Shown: positions 8,075 through 15,167 of the stretch, piece after piece
Layout: every line of letters begins with the position of its first letter
Position numbering within the stretch: position 1 is the stretch's first letter
DNA from: Flavitalea sp966112615
GTDB lineage: Bacteria > Bacteroidota > Bacteroidia > Chitinophagales > Chitinophagaceae
Assembly: GCA_966112615.1 (NCBI GenBank)
Contig: CBHWDO010000012.1
Span: forward strand, 1 to 64,000
Reading direction: 5' to 3'
Length of the DNA stretch: 64,000 nucleotides
Made by a program: the position numbers and the translations under genes
The notes under the pieces: model-generated
The model's input: only the letters and a program-made list of their open reading frames with translations
Databases searched by the model: none
Told to the model about the DNA's origin: nothing

Positions 8075-8389
8075 ATGACCACTCCCCACCATATCGCCCT
8101 ATCCTCCCTTCAGTTCAACGAACACCATATCGCCGTGATAGAACTTGAAGGCAAAAGCGTTTGCATTGCAAAATACCACGATGAGTATCATGCGTTTTTA
8201 AATCGCTGTCCGCACGCTACCGCGCCATTAGATAATGGTTTTATTGATGCTTTGGGATTTATAGTTTGTCCATTACATCGCTATCGGTTCTCTGTAAAGA
8301 ATGGCCGTGATTCCAATAATGAAGGTTACAGGATGAAAGTTTACCCGGTAGAGTTGGAGGGTGATACACTTATCATCAGGACTTCCTAA
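8075..8389 (+). CDS. Rieske-type [2Fe-2S] protein
   Basis: A 104-residue single-domain Rieske protein. The cluster ligands are visible as C-P-H in NRCPHATAPL and C-P-L-H in VCPLHRYRF, spaced as in NirD-like and dioxygenase-ferredoxin Rieske proteins. There is no signal peptide, so it is probably a soluble electron carrier or a small regulatory Fe-S protein. No partner reductase or oxygenase is nearby. The next gene, a glycosyltransferase, starts 8 bp downstream, so the two are probably co-transcribed, although no functional link is apparent. It follows directly after element A, which may attenuate transcription from hflX. Confidence 0.88.
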   Translation: MTTPHHIALSSLQFNEHHIAVIELEGKSVCIAKYHDEYHAFLNRCPHATAPLDNGFIDALGFIVCPLHRYRFSVKNGRDSNNEGYRMKVYPVELEGDTLIIRTS

Positions 8390-8397
8390 CTTGTTGC

Positions 8398-9294
8398 ATG
8401 CTCTCGATCTGCATTCCGCGTTACAATTATGATCCTTCCCGTTTAATTGCGCAATTACGCGCACAGATTCACGGTGAAGCAGAGATCATTGTTATCGATG
8501 ATGCATCAACAGAAACGCTGCCTGTCCCCGCATGCGATCAATTCATTCAACTGGAAAAGAATATTGGAAGAGCCGCCATCCGAAACAGGTTTCTTCAATA
8601 TGCAACCTATGACTGGCTGATATTTTTAGATAACGATGTTGAATTGATTGATAAGGATTTTGTGAACAGATACCTGGATCTTCTGCCGGGCAGAACGGCC
8701 GAAGGCCGAGCTGAACGCAGCGTGCAACACCCAACGTTCTCCCCAACTCCTTCGGAGTCGTTCAGCCCGGAATCTTTCCGCCTTGTGATCTACGGAGGTC
8801 GCACCTATTCCCCTACTCCACCTGATCTTCAACATATGCTCCGTTGGAAATATGGAAAGCATATCGAAAGCAAACCTGCAAACCAAAGAAGCAAGGATCC
8901 CTATATTTCTTTTCAAACAAATAATTTCCTTGTTCATCGATCTGTGCTCACCGAATTTCCATTTGATGAGTCGTTAAAAGATTATGGATATGAAGACTTG
9001 CTTTTTGCAGAACAGCTAAGAAAGCAAAACATTCCAATCATTCATATCGACAATCCCGTATTAAACATTCATCTTGAATCGAATGAAAGATTTCTTGAAC
9101 TAACGAAGATGGCTATGCGAAATTTAAACGTCATTCAATCAAAATATAATCTCGATACCAGATTGATAAAAGCCAGTGCTATTGCACGGTATATCCCAAA
9201 AACAATTGAAAAGAAAATTTATAACCGTTTATCAAGTGGGCGTGCCGGTCTTTGGGAATTTCAATTATGGAAATCGATCATCATCTGTAAGTAG
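8398..9294 (+). CDS. Family 2 glycosyltransferase carrying an in-frame repeat insertion
   Basis: A 298-residue GT-A fold glycosyltransferase. The N-terminal nucleotide-sugar domain has MLSICIPRYNYDPS, VIDDAST and the metal-binding FLDNDVE motif (DND). The C-terminal part, RWKYGKHIESKP...KDYGYEDLLFAEQLRK, resembles the galactosyltransferase-type acceptor half with its GxED segment. Between the DND strand and the LVIYGGRTYSP strand lie about 30 residues (roughly 97-126) encoded by palindromic element copy B; these would not be expected in the fold. The frame stays open through the insertion. The 3' end overlaps the convergent DUF6340 gene by 14 bp. The sugar and acceptor are unknown. Confidence 0.85.
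   Translation: MLSICIPRYNYDPSRLIAQLRAQIHGEAEIIVIDDASTETLPVPACDQFIQLEKNIGRAAIRNRFLQYATYDWLIFLDNDVELIDKDFVNRYLDLLPGRTAEGRAERSVQHPTFSPTPSESFSPESFRLVIYGGRTYSPTPPDLQHMLRWKYGKHIESKPANQRSKDPYISFQTNNFLVHRSVLTEFPFDESLKDYGYEDLLFAEQLRKQNIPIIHIDNPVLNIHLESNERFLELTKMAMRNLNVIQSKYNLDTRLIKASAIARYIPKTIEKKIYNRLSSGRAGLWEFQLWKSIIICK
8686..8770 (+). repeat. Palindromic modular element, copy B, inside the GT2 coding sequence
   Basis: An 85-bp stretch begins CCGGGCAGAAC and ends GTTCAGCCCGG, imperfect terminal inverted repeats. It aligns with the minus strand of 54448-54532, also 85 bp, through CCGGGCAGAACG, a GAA-loop hairpin, GCTGAACGC and ACCCAACGTTC. The first hairpin is GGCC-GAA-GGCC here and GCCC-GAA-GGGC in the other copy, a compensatory change that keeps pairing. 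A second hairpin is ACTCC-TTC-GGAGT. It is translated as PGRTAEGRAERS... within the glycosyltransferase. Confidence 0.85.
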
Positions 9295-10183
9295 CAGCTG
9301 TCATGCTGTTAAACAAACGTTCCGCCATCTCATCCTCCTTCAACATTGCTTCCATCTGAACGAGGTCGCCCTTGCGTTCCATCAGGATGGCACAATTATA
9401 TAAGGCCTGCGCCCGCTGCATTTGTTTATCAGTTTTAGATAACTGGTAACTCAATACAAAGGCTTTTTCGAAATCATTTGCATCAATGGCTTGTCCGACA
9501 GGCTTGAATGCTTTGGTCGTAAATAAGGTTCTTTTTCTTGGAACAGTGGATGGAAAAAATTTATTGAGGAAACCTATTGCCTGCTGATTACTTACGCGGA
9601 ATAATAATTTTGAATTCGCATTGGAAGTGATGCTCGGACCTGCAGCGAGCAGTCCGCTGATAACAGGCCTGGATGAATGTTCGGAACGATAATCCATTCT
9701 TGCTTCATCAATCAATCCAAGTGTATCAAATAATTTAAATTTGCTCATCGCAAGGAAATCATAGAATGCTTCACGTGATTTTCCTGATTGTGTTTTCTCA
9801 ACATTCACGAATGCCTGTTCAAATTTCGCATTGAATTCAGTTACGATAAGTGCATGAGATGCACTATGATTTTTTAGCAGGGTATCAATTGCTGAATCAT
9901 CATTGTGATTGATTCGAGTATGACCTTTCATTAACTCATAAGGCACATCAGCAACCTGCTGGATCCGCATTCCCGTGGTATGCAGCATGGAATCAATTGC
10001 ATCAAAAAACAATTTTTCTTTTCCATCCCTGTATCTTTCAATGGCTACATCATAAGCATTCAGCAATACAACTTTAGTAGGTTTTGTCTGAAGCGGTTCA
10101 ACGGGTTGTACTTGTTGATCATATGTCAACACTTTATTTGCCGTACAGGAAGAAAATAATAGTATGATAAATATCCATCGCAT
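9281..10183 (-). CDS. DUF6340-type lipoprotein
   Basis: A 300-residue protein with a lipoprotein signal (MRWIFIILLFSSC, lipobox LFSSC with Cys13). The body matches the layout of Bacteroidota DUF6340 proteins: an N-terminal region rich in VVLLNAYDVA-type strands, and a C-terminal helical part with a TPR-like segment (AQALYNCAILMERKGDLVQMEAMLKE). It is predicted to be membrane-anchored in the periplasm or on the surface. The function is unknown for the family. It is convergent with the GT2 gene, with overlapping 3' ends. A 110-bp gap upstream leads to the divergent SDR gene. Confidence 0.75.
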   Translation of the reverse strand: MRWIFIILLFSSCTANKVLTYDQQVQPVEPLQTKPTKVVLLNAYDVAIERYRDGKEKLFFDAIDSMLHTTGMRIQQVADVPYELMKGHTRINHNDDSAIDTLLKNHSASHALIVTEFNAKFEQAFVNVEKTQSGKSREAFYDFLAMSKFKLFDTLGLIDEARMDYRSEHSSRPVISGLLAAGPSITSNANSKLLFRVSNQQAIGFLNKFFPSTVPRKRTLFTTKAFKPVGQAIDANDFEKAFVLSYQLSKTDKQMQRAQALYNCAILMERKGDLVQMEAMLKEDEMAERLFNSMTAATYR

Positions 10184-10293
10184 GGGTGCAAAATAATGAG
10201 GATTGATCTATTGTAGTTACCGTTTGTCAACAACAGTTGTTAAAGAGATGGCAGGGTTTTTTTGCGGGTTAAATCCTAACTAAAAACTATTGT

Positions 10294-11094
10294 ATGTCGA
10301 ATAAAGTTAACAACAGTTATGCGCTGATTACCGGCGGAACTTTTGGTATAGGATATGAGCTTGCAAAGCTGTTCGCGCAGGATGGATATCATTTGATACT
10401 GGTAGCCCGTACAAATGAAGACCTGGCAAGGGTTTCCACAGAGTTTACCACGAAGTACGGAATCCAGGTGCATACGATCTCCAAGGACCTGATGAAAGAA
10501 CATGCAGCAAGGGAAGTGTATGAAGAAGTTAAGTCTATGAACATCCAGGTTGATGTATTAGTGAATGATGCCGGACAGGGAGTGTATGGACTATTTGTGG
10601 AAGAAGATTTACAGCGACAATTGGATATTGTACGGCTGAATATTGATTCGCTGGTGGTGCTCACTTATTATTTCCTGAAAGAAATGATTTCGCGAAACGA
10701 CGGTAAGATTCTCAATTTAGCATCCATTGTATCAGATGTTCCGGCGCCATTGCAAGCTGTTTACGGAGGAACCAAGGCATTTGTGAAAAGCTTTACGGAG
10801 GCATTGGTGAGCGAGTACAAACCAACCAATGTAACGATCACCGCATTGCAGCCTGGCGCAACCGATACAGATTTCTTTAATAAGGCGGGAGGCGAAGAAT
10901 CCAAGATCAATGATCCAAAGAAACTGGATGATCCTGCAGATGTGGCAAAGACCGGGTATGAGGCTTTGATGGCCGGAAAGGATCATGTGGTGCATGGATT
11001 CAAGAATAAGATGCAGAGTGTAATGAGTAATGTGCTACCGGATAGCGTGAATGCGGATATGTTGAAGAAGCAGACGGAACCACGGAAGAAATAG
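10294..11094 (+). CDS. Short-chain dehydrogenase/reductase
   Basis: A 266-residue classical SDR. The Rossmann nucleotide motif is TGGTFGIG (about residues 13-20), the NDAG motif is at 91-94 and the catalytic residues are S144, Y157 and K161 (YGGTK). It should be an NAD(P)H-dependent oxidoreductase in the cytoplasm; the substrate cannot be read from the sequence. The VARTNEDL segment after beta-strand 2 (Arg39) suggests NADP(H) preference. A heptamer tandem repeat begins within its stop codon, and a Csp-like copper protein follows 53 bp downstream. Confidence 0.92.
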   Translation: MSNKVNNSYALITGGTFGIGYELAKLFAQDGYHLILVARTNEDLARVSTEFTTKYGIQVHTISKDLMKEHAAREVYEEVKSMNIQVDVLVNDAGQGVYGLFVEEDLQRQLDIVRLNIDSLVVLTYYFLKEMISRNDGKILNLASIVSDVPAPLQAVYGGTKAFVKSFTEALVSEYKPTNVTITALQPGATDTDFFNKAGGEESKINDPKKLDDPADVAKTGYEALMAGKDHVVHGFKNKMQSVMSNVLPDSVNADMLKKQTEPRKK

Positions 11095-11128
11095 AATCGG
11101 GAATTGAGAATCGGGAATCGGGAATAAA
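11094..11128 (+). repeat. 7-bp tandem repeat (GAATCGG units)
   Basis: Five consecutive heptamers follow the SDR stop codon: GAATCGG, GAATTGA, GAATCGG, GAATCGG, GAATAAA. The array starts with the last base of the TAG stop. Unlike the arrays at 3317 and 5832 there is no inverted second arm. The remaining bases before the next gene are A-rich. Confidence 0.8.
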
Positions 11129-11147
11129 TACTAAAAAAACAATAAAT

Positions 11148-11483
11148 ATGGAAGCAAGAACTATAGACTTTGAAGCGTGCATTGATGCATGTATGTTATG
11201 TGCGAGTTTGTGTAATCATTGTGCGAGTGCCTGTTTAAAGGAGGAGCATGTACATCATATGACGAAGTGTATACAATTGGATATGGAGTGTGCAGCGATC
11301 TGTTATGCGGCGGCGCAGGTGATGAGCCTGGAGGGAACCAAGGCAATGGATCTTTGTCGCATTTGTGCGGAGATCTGTGAGCAGTGTGCAGAGGAATGTG
11401 CAAAGCATGAGATGGCTCATTGTCAGCAGTGTGCAGAAGCCTGCAAGCGTTGTGCTGAGGAGTGCCGGAAGATGGCGGCTTAG
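11148..11483 (+). CDS. Cysteine-rich four-helix-bundle copper storage protein (Csp-like)
   Basis: A 111-residue helical protein with 19 cysteines, mostly as CxxC and CxxxC pairs lining four predicted helices (for example CIDACMLCASLC and CRICAEICEQC). This is the pattern of the Csp/DUF326 four-helix bundle family, whose characterised members store many Cu(I) ions in the bundle core. It has no signal peptide, which points to the cytosolic Csp3 type. No copper exporter or CueR/CsoR regulator is adjacent. Element C starts at the base after its stop codon and contains its terminator. Confidence 0.9.
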   Translation: MEARTIDFEACIDACMLCASLCNHCASACLKEEHVHHMTKCIQLDMECAAICYAAAQVMSLEGTKAMDLCRICAEICEQCAEECAKHEMAHCQQCAEACKRCAEECRKMAA

Positions 11484-11563
11484 CGCGCGGGCTGACCAGC
11501 CCGGAGGGCTGGGCTGAACGCACCGGGCTGAATGATCCGCGCAGCGGACCTGGCTGACCGGAA
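11484..11563. repeat. Palindromic modular element, copy C
   Basis: It begins right after the Csp stop codon. The boxes GGGCTGA, GGCTGAACGCACC, GGGCTGAA and GGCTGACCGGAAA occur in the same order as in copy A. Between them are different hairpins: 11496-11512 (7-bp stem CCAGCCC/GGGCTGG, GGA loop) and 11536-11548 (5-bp stem TCCGC/GCGGA, GCA loop). Hairpin position and three-base loops are conserved between A and C while the stem sequences are not. The terminator hairpin at 11564 follows directly. Confidence 0.85.
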
Positions 11564-11596
11564 AAAGCACCGTTCCAACGGTGCTTTGACTTTTTA
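11564..11596 (+). terminator. Intrinsic terminator of the Csp-like gene
   Basis: AAAGCACCGTT and AACGGTGCTTT form an 11-bp stem around CC at 11564-11587. GACTTTTTAATTC follows. It is fused to the end of element C. Confidence 0.8.
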
Positions 11597-11637
11597 ATTC
11601 TCTGACCCTGAAATCTCTCTAAAAAAATTTCATTTTC

Positions 11638-11669
11638 TTTTGGCTTGTATTTCAGAATCCCTATTTTTG
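11638..11669 (+). promoter_or_regulatory. Bacteroidota-type promoter of tRNA-Asn
   Basis: TTTTG at 11638-11642 and TATTTTTG at 11662-11669 are separated by 19 bp, an excellent match to the Bacteroidota primary sigma consensus (-33 TTTG, -7 TAnnTTTG). Transcription would begin around 11675, about 15 bp before the mature tRNA. Confidence 0.75.
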
Positions 11670-11689
11670 CAACCCGCAAGAGCGGATAT

Positions 11690-11763
11690 TCCTCCTTAGC
11701 TCAGTTGGTTAGAGCATCTGACTGTTAATCAGAGGGTCTCAGGTTCAAGTCCTGAAGGGGGAG
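11690..11763 (+). tRNA. tRNA-Asn (anticodon GTT)
   Basis: A complete cloverleaf can be drawn. The acceptor stem is TCCTCCT (11690-11696) with AGGGGGA (11756-11762), including one G-T pair. The D-arm is GCTC/GAGC, the anticodon arm TCTGA/TCAGA with loop CTGTTAA, and the T-arm TCAGG/CCTGA with loop TTCAAGT. The anticodon GTT is at 11724-11726. The 3' CCA is not encoded: the discriminator G is followed by CAA. A promoter and a terminator flank it, so it is a single-gene transcription unit. Confidence 0.97.
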
Positions 11764-11775
11764 CAAAAATAGACA

Positions 11776-11806
11776 AGTCGGCAATTTTGCCGGCTTTTTT
11801 ATTTTT
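11776..11806 (+). terminator. Intrinsic terminator after tRNA-Asn
   Basis: AGTCGGCA (11776-11783) pairs with TGCCGGCT (11788-11795) around ATTT, followed by a run of T residues interrupted by one A. This is a standard rho-independent terminator. Confidence 0.9.
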
Positions 11807-11867
11807 CGATTCTATGAAAAGTAATGAAACCACCTTATCCTTTACAGGCAATTTGAACAATTAAGTC

Positions 11868-12184
11868 TCAATTTCTTGCGAAAGCTGTTAACTCACCAAT
11901 AATAATACTTAACCTTCGTTGTTCATTATGTTCAAGATGCACAGAGATCCATTCACCGAAATATTCATTTTCCAATAGGAAGCGAAATTGTTCCTTCAAA
12001 TAATCTTTGACTGCTGTGTCAGAAGTCCGCAACTCCTCCCAAATGGAGTTTCGGTTATTTAATATATAAACAATGTCTTCAAAGTCTGAACTCCACCTGC
12101 TCCGCCCACAAATACAACTTCATTTGCCAGTTCCTCCAGCGCATCGTAAACAACTTTTATCCGGGTAATACTTTCCCTGCTCAT
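11868..12184 (-). pseudogene. Broken AbiEii-like nucleotidyltransferase (internal deletion and frameshift)
   Basis: From the ATG at 12182-12184 the frame encodes about 30 residues ending VVFVGGAG, the N-terminal GG strand of a nucleotidyltransferase, and then soon reaches a stop. A shift of one base near 12090 opens a different frame that reads RWSSDFEDIVYILNNR...IIIGELTAFARN before a TGA at 11868-11870. This matches the C-terminal part of AbiEii/AbiGii-type toxin proteins (SSDFEDIVYILNNR). The central part, including the metal-binding DxD region, is missing, so the gene has lost most of its catalytic domain. Its start overlaps the stop of the upstream gene (ATGA). Confidence 0.8.
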
Positions 12185-12678
12185 AGAATCACTTTTTTCA
12201 GTTCATCCATCGCCATTTTTAGTTCCCTCACTTTGCCAACGCGCAAGATATCAACGCTGGCAAGTAACTTATAGAGCAGTTCGTCCTTTCTGGCCGCCTT
12301 CGGTACATTAGGATGTAAAGGTTCAATCATTAACCCCCTAATGTCTCCCGCCTCATCGGGCCAGGCATATGGCATTTCGGCCTGAAAGAATTTCTTATAG
12401 TAAGGGTGTGAATGGGAAGTTCCTAAACCAGTTACCATGGCACCAGGATTGGTGGGAAACACATACTTAAGTCCATATTGAATGAACTCCATTAGAGCTA
12501 AACGATGTACATTGCGGCCATCTGCATGATACAATCCAGCTTTCTCACTTCGTTTCAGAGATGCCGAGATCTCTGAAAGCGGTATAAAAAGGTCGGCTGA
12601 CAAATCCCGGTATTGCCAGGGTTTATCTTTTAGAGTTACCAGCTTCAATAAAATAACAATGTCCTGGGGTCTCATCAT
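12181..12678 (-). CDS. Winged-helix protein, likely partner of the broken nucleotidyltransferase
   Basis: A 165-residue soluble protein. Residues about 1-55 (MMRPQDIVILLKLVTL...LSADLFIPLSEISASLKRSEKAGL) look like a winged helix-turn-helix. The C-terminal part ends in a helical DELLYKLLASVDILRVGKVRELKMAMDELKKVI. In AbiE-like systems an upstream wHTH protein acts as antitoxin and autorepressor to a nucleotidyltransferase toxin; the ATGA coupling to the broken downstream gene suggests the same arrangement here. The function is inferred from context. The ATG at 12676-12678 is chosen because the upstream frame opens only with a TTG. Confidence 0.7.
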   Translation of the reverse strand: MMRPQDIVILLKLVTLKDKPWQYRDLSADLFIPLSEISASLKRSEKAGLYHADGRNVHRLALMEFIQYGLKYVFPTNPGAMVTGLGTSHSHPYYKKFFQAEMPYAWPDEAGDIRGLMIEPLHPNVPKAARKDELLYKLLASVDILRVGKVRELKMAMDELKKVIL

Positions 12679-12775
12679 GTCCCAAAGATACAAAAATTGT
12701 TCGCTGTTCGCAAATCACGAACGAAGAACATTTTAATACCACTTTTCATAGGGCTTACGAAAAAAGTTGACTTCT

Positions 12776-13132
12776 TCACCCCCTCAACACCTTCTCCATC
12801 TTCTTCCCCTTCGCTAACTCATCCACCAGCTTATCCAAATATCTCGCCTGCTGCGTCAATTTATTTTCGATCTCTTCAACCCTATAACCACAAATCACAC
12901 CAGTGATCAAATGCGCATTTGGATTGAGTGTAGCACCGGCGAAAAATGATTGAAAATTTGCCTTCGATGCAATGAGATCCTGGATCTGTGCATCGGTATA
13001 ACCGGTCAGCCAGCGAATCACTTCATGAAGCTCTTCCACCGTGCGGCCCTTCTTCTCCACCTTCGCAACATAATGCGGATATACGGATGCAAAACTCATC
13101 GTTGCTATTCTAGCATCATGATTGGAATTCAT
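12776..13132 (-). CDS. DUF2200 family protein
   Basis: A 118-residue soluble protein matching DUF2200 over almost its whole length: the N-terminal FASVYPHYVAKVEKKGRT block, EVIRWLTGY, LITGVICGYRVEEIENKL and the C-terminal RYLDKLVDELAKGKKMEKVLR. The family is widespread in bacteria and uncharacterised; I know of no assigned activity. It is a single gene 98 bp from the wHTH gene and divergent from the ankyrin protein at 13201. Confidence 0.9.
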   Translation of the reverse strand: MNSNHDARIATMSFASVYPHYVAKVEKKGRTVEELHEVIRWLTGYTDAQIQDLIASKANFQSFFAGATLNPNAHLITGVICGYRVEEIENKLTQQARYLDKLVDELAKGKKMEKVLRG

Positions 13133-13200
13133 ATCAATATTTTAATTTTTTTGGTCGCCGAAAGTTAAACAATCATCGACAGTTTTTATATTTTCATCCA

Positions 13201-14271
13201 ATGAGAACTATACTCCTTACCCTTCTGGTTCTAGCAATCAATCTCACAACAACTGAAGCCTCTGCCCAGTCAGGACCATGGGCCAAATACGACCAGGAAC
13301 TTAAAGATGGTGCTCTCTATCGCGAAGCCAGTGCCGGCAATCTTTCCGAAGTGAAAAGTATTGTTCAGGGCGGAGGAAATGTTCATTACGTTTCTACTCA
13401 AACTAAATATACCATCCTCATGGCCGCAGCTGGAAGCGGTAAGATCGAAGTGGTTCAATACCTGCTGGATCTTGGTGTGGATCCACTGGCTAAAGACTGG
13501 TTGGATCAAACTGCACTCGACAAGGCACGCTCCGTTGGCGCAAAAGATATTGAAGCTTTATTGCTGAAGGCAATGAATAAAAAAACGCCGACACCACCTG
13601 TCAAAAAAGATAACCCGGCTCCTAAGCCTGACCCTAAACCATCCCCCAATCCTACTCCTCAACCAGTAGCCTCCAAAGAATCTTCTCCCAATAAATGGCC
13701 TTCTTTCGGAACCTATAAAACCGGTGATCAAATCATCTACTATGTTCCCGGCGGATGGAGAAAAGGCACCATCAAAGAAGTAGGCACAACCACCGCTACT
13801 GGTAAGGTTTCCATTGATTATAAATTGAAAAAATACCTCGTGGATGCAGGCGCGCTTGGCAGCGACTGGTACGAATGGAGTGGTGTAGTGAAACCTGAAC
13901 GCAAGCCTTTCTGGACTGCCTGGTTCCTTGGTGAATGGCAGATCGGTGAAGTGCAGGCACACAGCAATGAGATCAAAAATGGTAAGGAGACTGATACTTA
14001 TTACTTCCTCGATGCCAAAGAAAAACTCAATGTATATCCTAACAATACCTATCGCTGGAAGCTTACAGATGGCAAGGTCAAAACAGGTAAATGGAAGGCT
14101 AATCCAAACGAACCGGGAATTATCCTGATCAACGCATATCGTAATATGGATTGGACCTTGCGCAATTCCACCACGGTCGACGACTGGAAGATCCGCAAAC
14201 TCGATTTGATCAATCTTAAAGCATCTTCCAATGTGATGTCGATCAACGGAAGAAGAAAGACTTCTGAATAA
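13201..14271 (+). CDS. Secreted ankyrin-repeat protein with Pro-rich linker and C-terminal beta domain
   Basis: A 356-residue protein with a signal peptide (cleavage near TEASAQ, residue 23). Ankyrin repeats span about residues 35-120 (GNLSEVKSIVQGGGNVHYV, TILMAAAGSGKIEVVQYLLDLGVDPLAKD, QTALDKARSVG). A Lys/Pro linker follows (about 128-155), then a small beta domain around GDQIIYYVPGGWRKGTIKEV that resembles a Tudor/Agenet-like fold. The C-terminal domain (FLGEWQIGE...TYRWKL...KTGKWKAN) looks lipocalin-like. It is probably periplasmic and a binding protein. A second secreted protein follows after 92 bp, so the two may be linked in function. Confidence 0.75.
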   Translation: MRTILLTLLVLAINLTTTEASAQSGPWAKYDQELKDGALYREASAGNLSEVKSIVQGGGNVHYVSTQTKYTILMAAAGSGKIEVVQYLLDLGVDPLAKDWLDQTALDKARSVGAKDIEALLLKAMNKKTPTPPVKKDNPAPKPDPKPSPNPTPQPVASKESSPNKWPSFGTYKTGDQIIYYVPGGWRKGTIKEVGTTTATGKVSIDYKLKKYLVDAGALGSDWYEWSGVVKPERKPFWTAWFLGEWQIGEVQAHSNEIKNGKETDTYYFLDAKEKLNVYPNNTYRWKLTDGKVKTGKWKANPNEPGIILINAYRNMDWTLRNSTTVDDWKIRKLDLINLKASSNVMSINGRRKTSE

Positions 14272-14363
14272 ATTCAAATCTCCTGTTTTTAGGGGATTGT
14301 TTACTGCCCGAATTGACAACAGATTTGTGGTGCATATAAATGTTCACCATAAAACTTGTCTGC

Positions 14364-15167
14364 ATGAAACCCAGGTCCACCGTTGCAGGATTCATGGTTG
14401 CCACCATCTTTCTCCAAAGCTTTTTCACTTTCGCCTCCATCATTGATAAACTTGGACTGAAAGAACAGGAAGCCAAAGAACTGGTATTGAATAACCTGTT
14501 CGGAAACTTTTATAATAACTCCAGCTCCGGATTTGTTCCGAAAGATTTCAGGCTTCCAAAGGTTCCGATGCTATCGGCTATTTCGGGAAATAAGGTCAAT
14601 GCAGCAAAGGAACTGTGCACCTGGATCAAAGAATATACAGCCTCCGAAGAATTCAAAACACTATACAAACAGAAACGCGAATCTCTGAAACCAACCACCA
14701 ATAACAGCGTCAGGCCCGATGAAGAAACCATCCAGATGACAAAAGAAAGCGTAAGCTACCTCGAAAAAGAACTCGCGCAAATGAAAAAGATCAAGGAAAC
14801 TCCTGCAGTTTCCATCAAGTCAGTACAGGATCAACTAAACCAGCAAAAAGAAATGCTGAAGTTATGGATGGATCCAAACCCGGGTCTCACAAAATGGAAC
14901 AAACTGTATCCTGAAGATCCTCAACAGATGGTTATGGAAAGGCTTCAATCATACCTCGAAATAAAATCTTCTGTCGACTTTAATGCCAGTTTGCTTGAAG
15001 CAGATAAATATGGACTTAGAAAATTTGCCAATCCAGAATATGAAAAAAAGGATAACCGCTGGAAAGCAGTATACAGAGCTGGAAAAGAAGTGAATGATGC
15101 GATGGACAAGTTTGCAAAGACATGGATCAGCGAATTGAATGCAACCAAAAAATCATCAGCGAAATGA
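14364..15167 (+). CDS. Secreted protein of unknown function
   Basis: A 267-residue protein with an N-terminal signal segment (MKPRSTVAGFMVATIFLQSFFTFA). The mature part is helical and charged: a C-rich-free region with KAAKELC-like helices, then a coiled-coil-like stretch (EETIQMTKESVSYLEKELAQMKKIKE, about residues 115-150). I do not recognise a domain. An alternative ATG at 14340 would add eight residues. Its stop overlaps the start of the next gene (ATGA at 15164-15167), so the two are translationally coupled and probably form one system with it. Confidence 0.65.
   Translation: MKPRSTVAGFMVATIFLQSFFTFASIIDKLGLKEQEAKELVLNNLFGNFYNNSSSGFVPKDFRLPKVPMLSAISGNKVNAAKELCTWIKEYTASEEFKTLYKQKRESLKPTTNNSVRPDEETIQMTKESVSYLEKELAQMKKIKETPAVSIKSVQDQLNQQKEMLKLWMDPNPGLTKWNKLYPEDPQQMVMERLQSYLEIKSSVDFNASLLEADKYGLRKFANPEYEKKDNRWKAVYRAGKEVNDAMDKFAKTWISELNATKKSSAK

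Noticed and set aside
11484..11590. Element C as a riboswitch or attenuator upstream of tRNA-Asn
   Set aside because: It is followed by its own terminator and the tRNA has a separate, strong promoter at 11638-11669, so it belongs to the 3' end of the Csp gene.
11161..11679. Minus-strand open frames over the Csp-like gene and element C
   Set aside because: They are antisense to a cysteine-rich gene with clear CxxC periodicity and run through the repeat element and promoter; no protein features are seen.
13558..14319. A long open frame on the minus strand over the ankyrin-protein gene
   Set aside because: It is antisense to a gene with a signal peptide and recognisable repeats, has no family features, and its composition follows from the codon use of the other strand.
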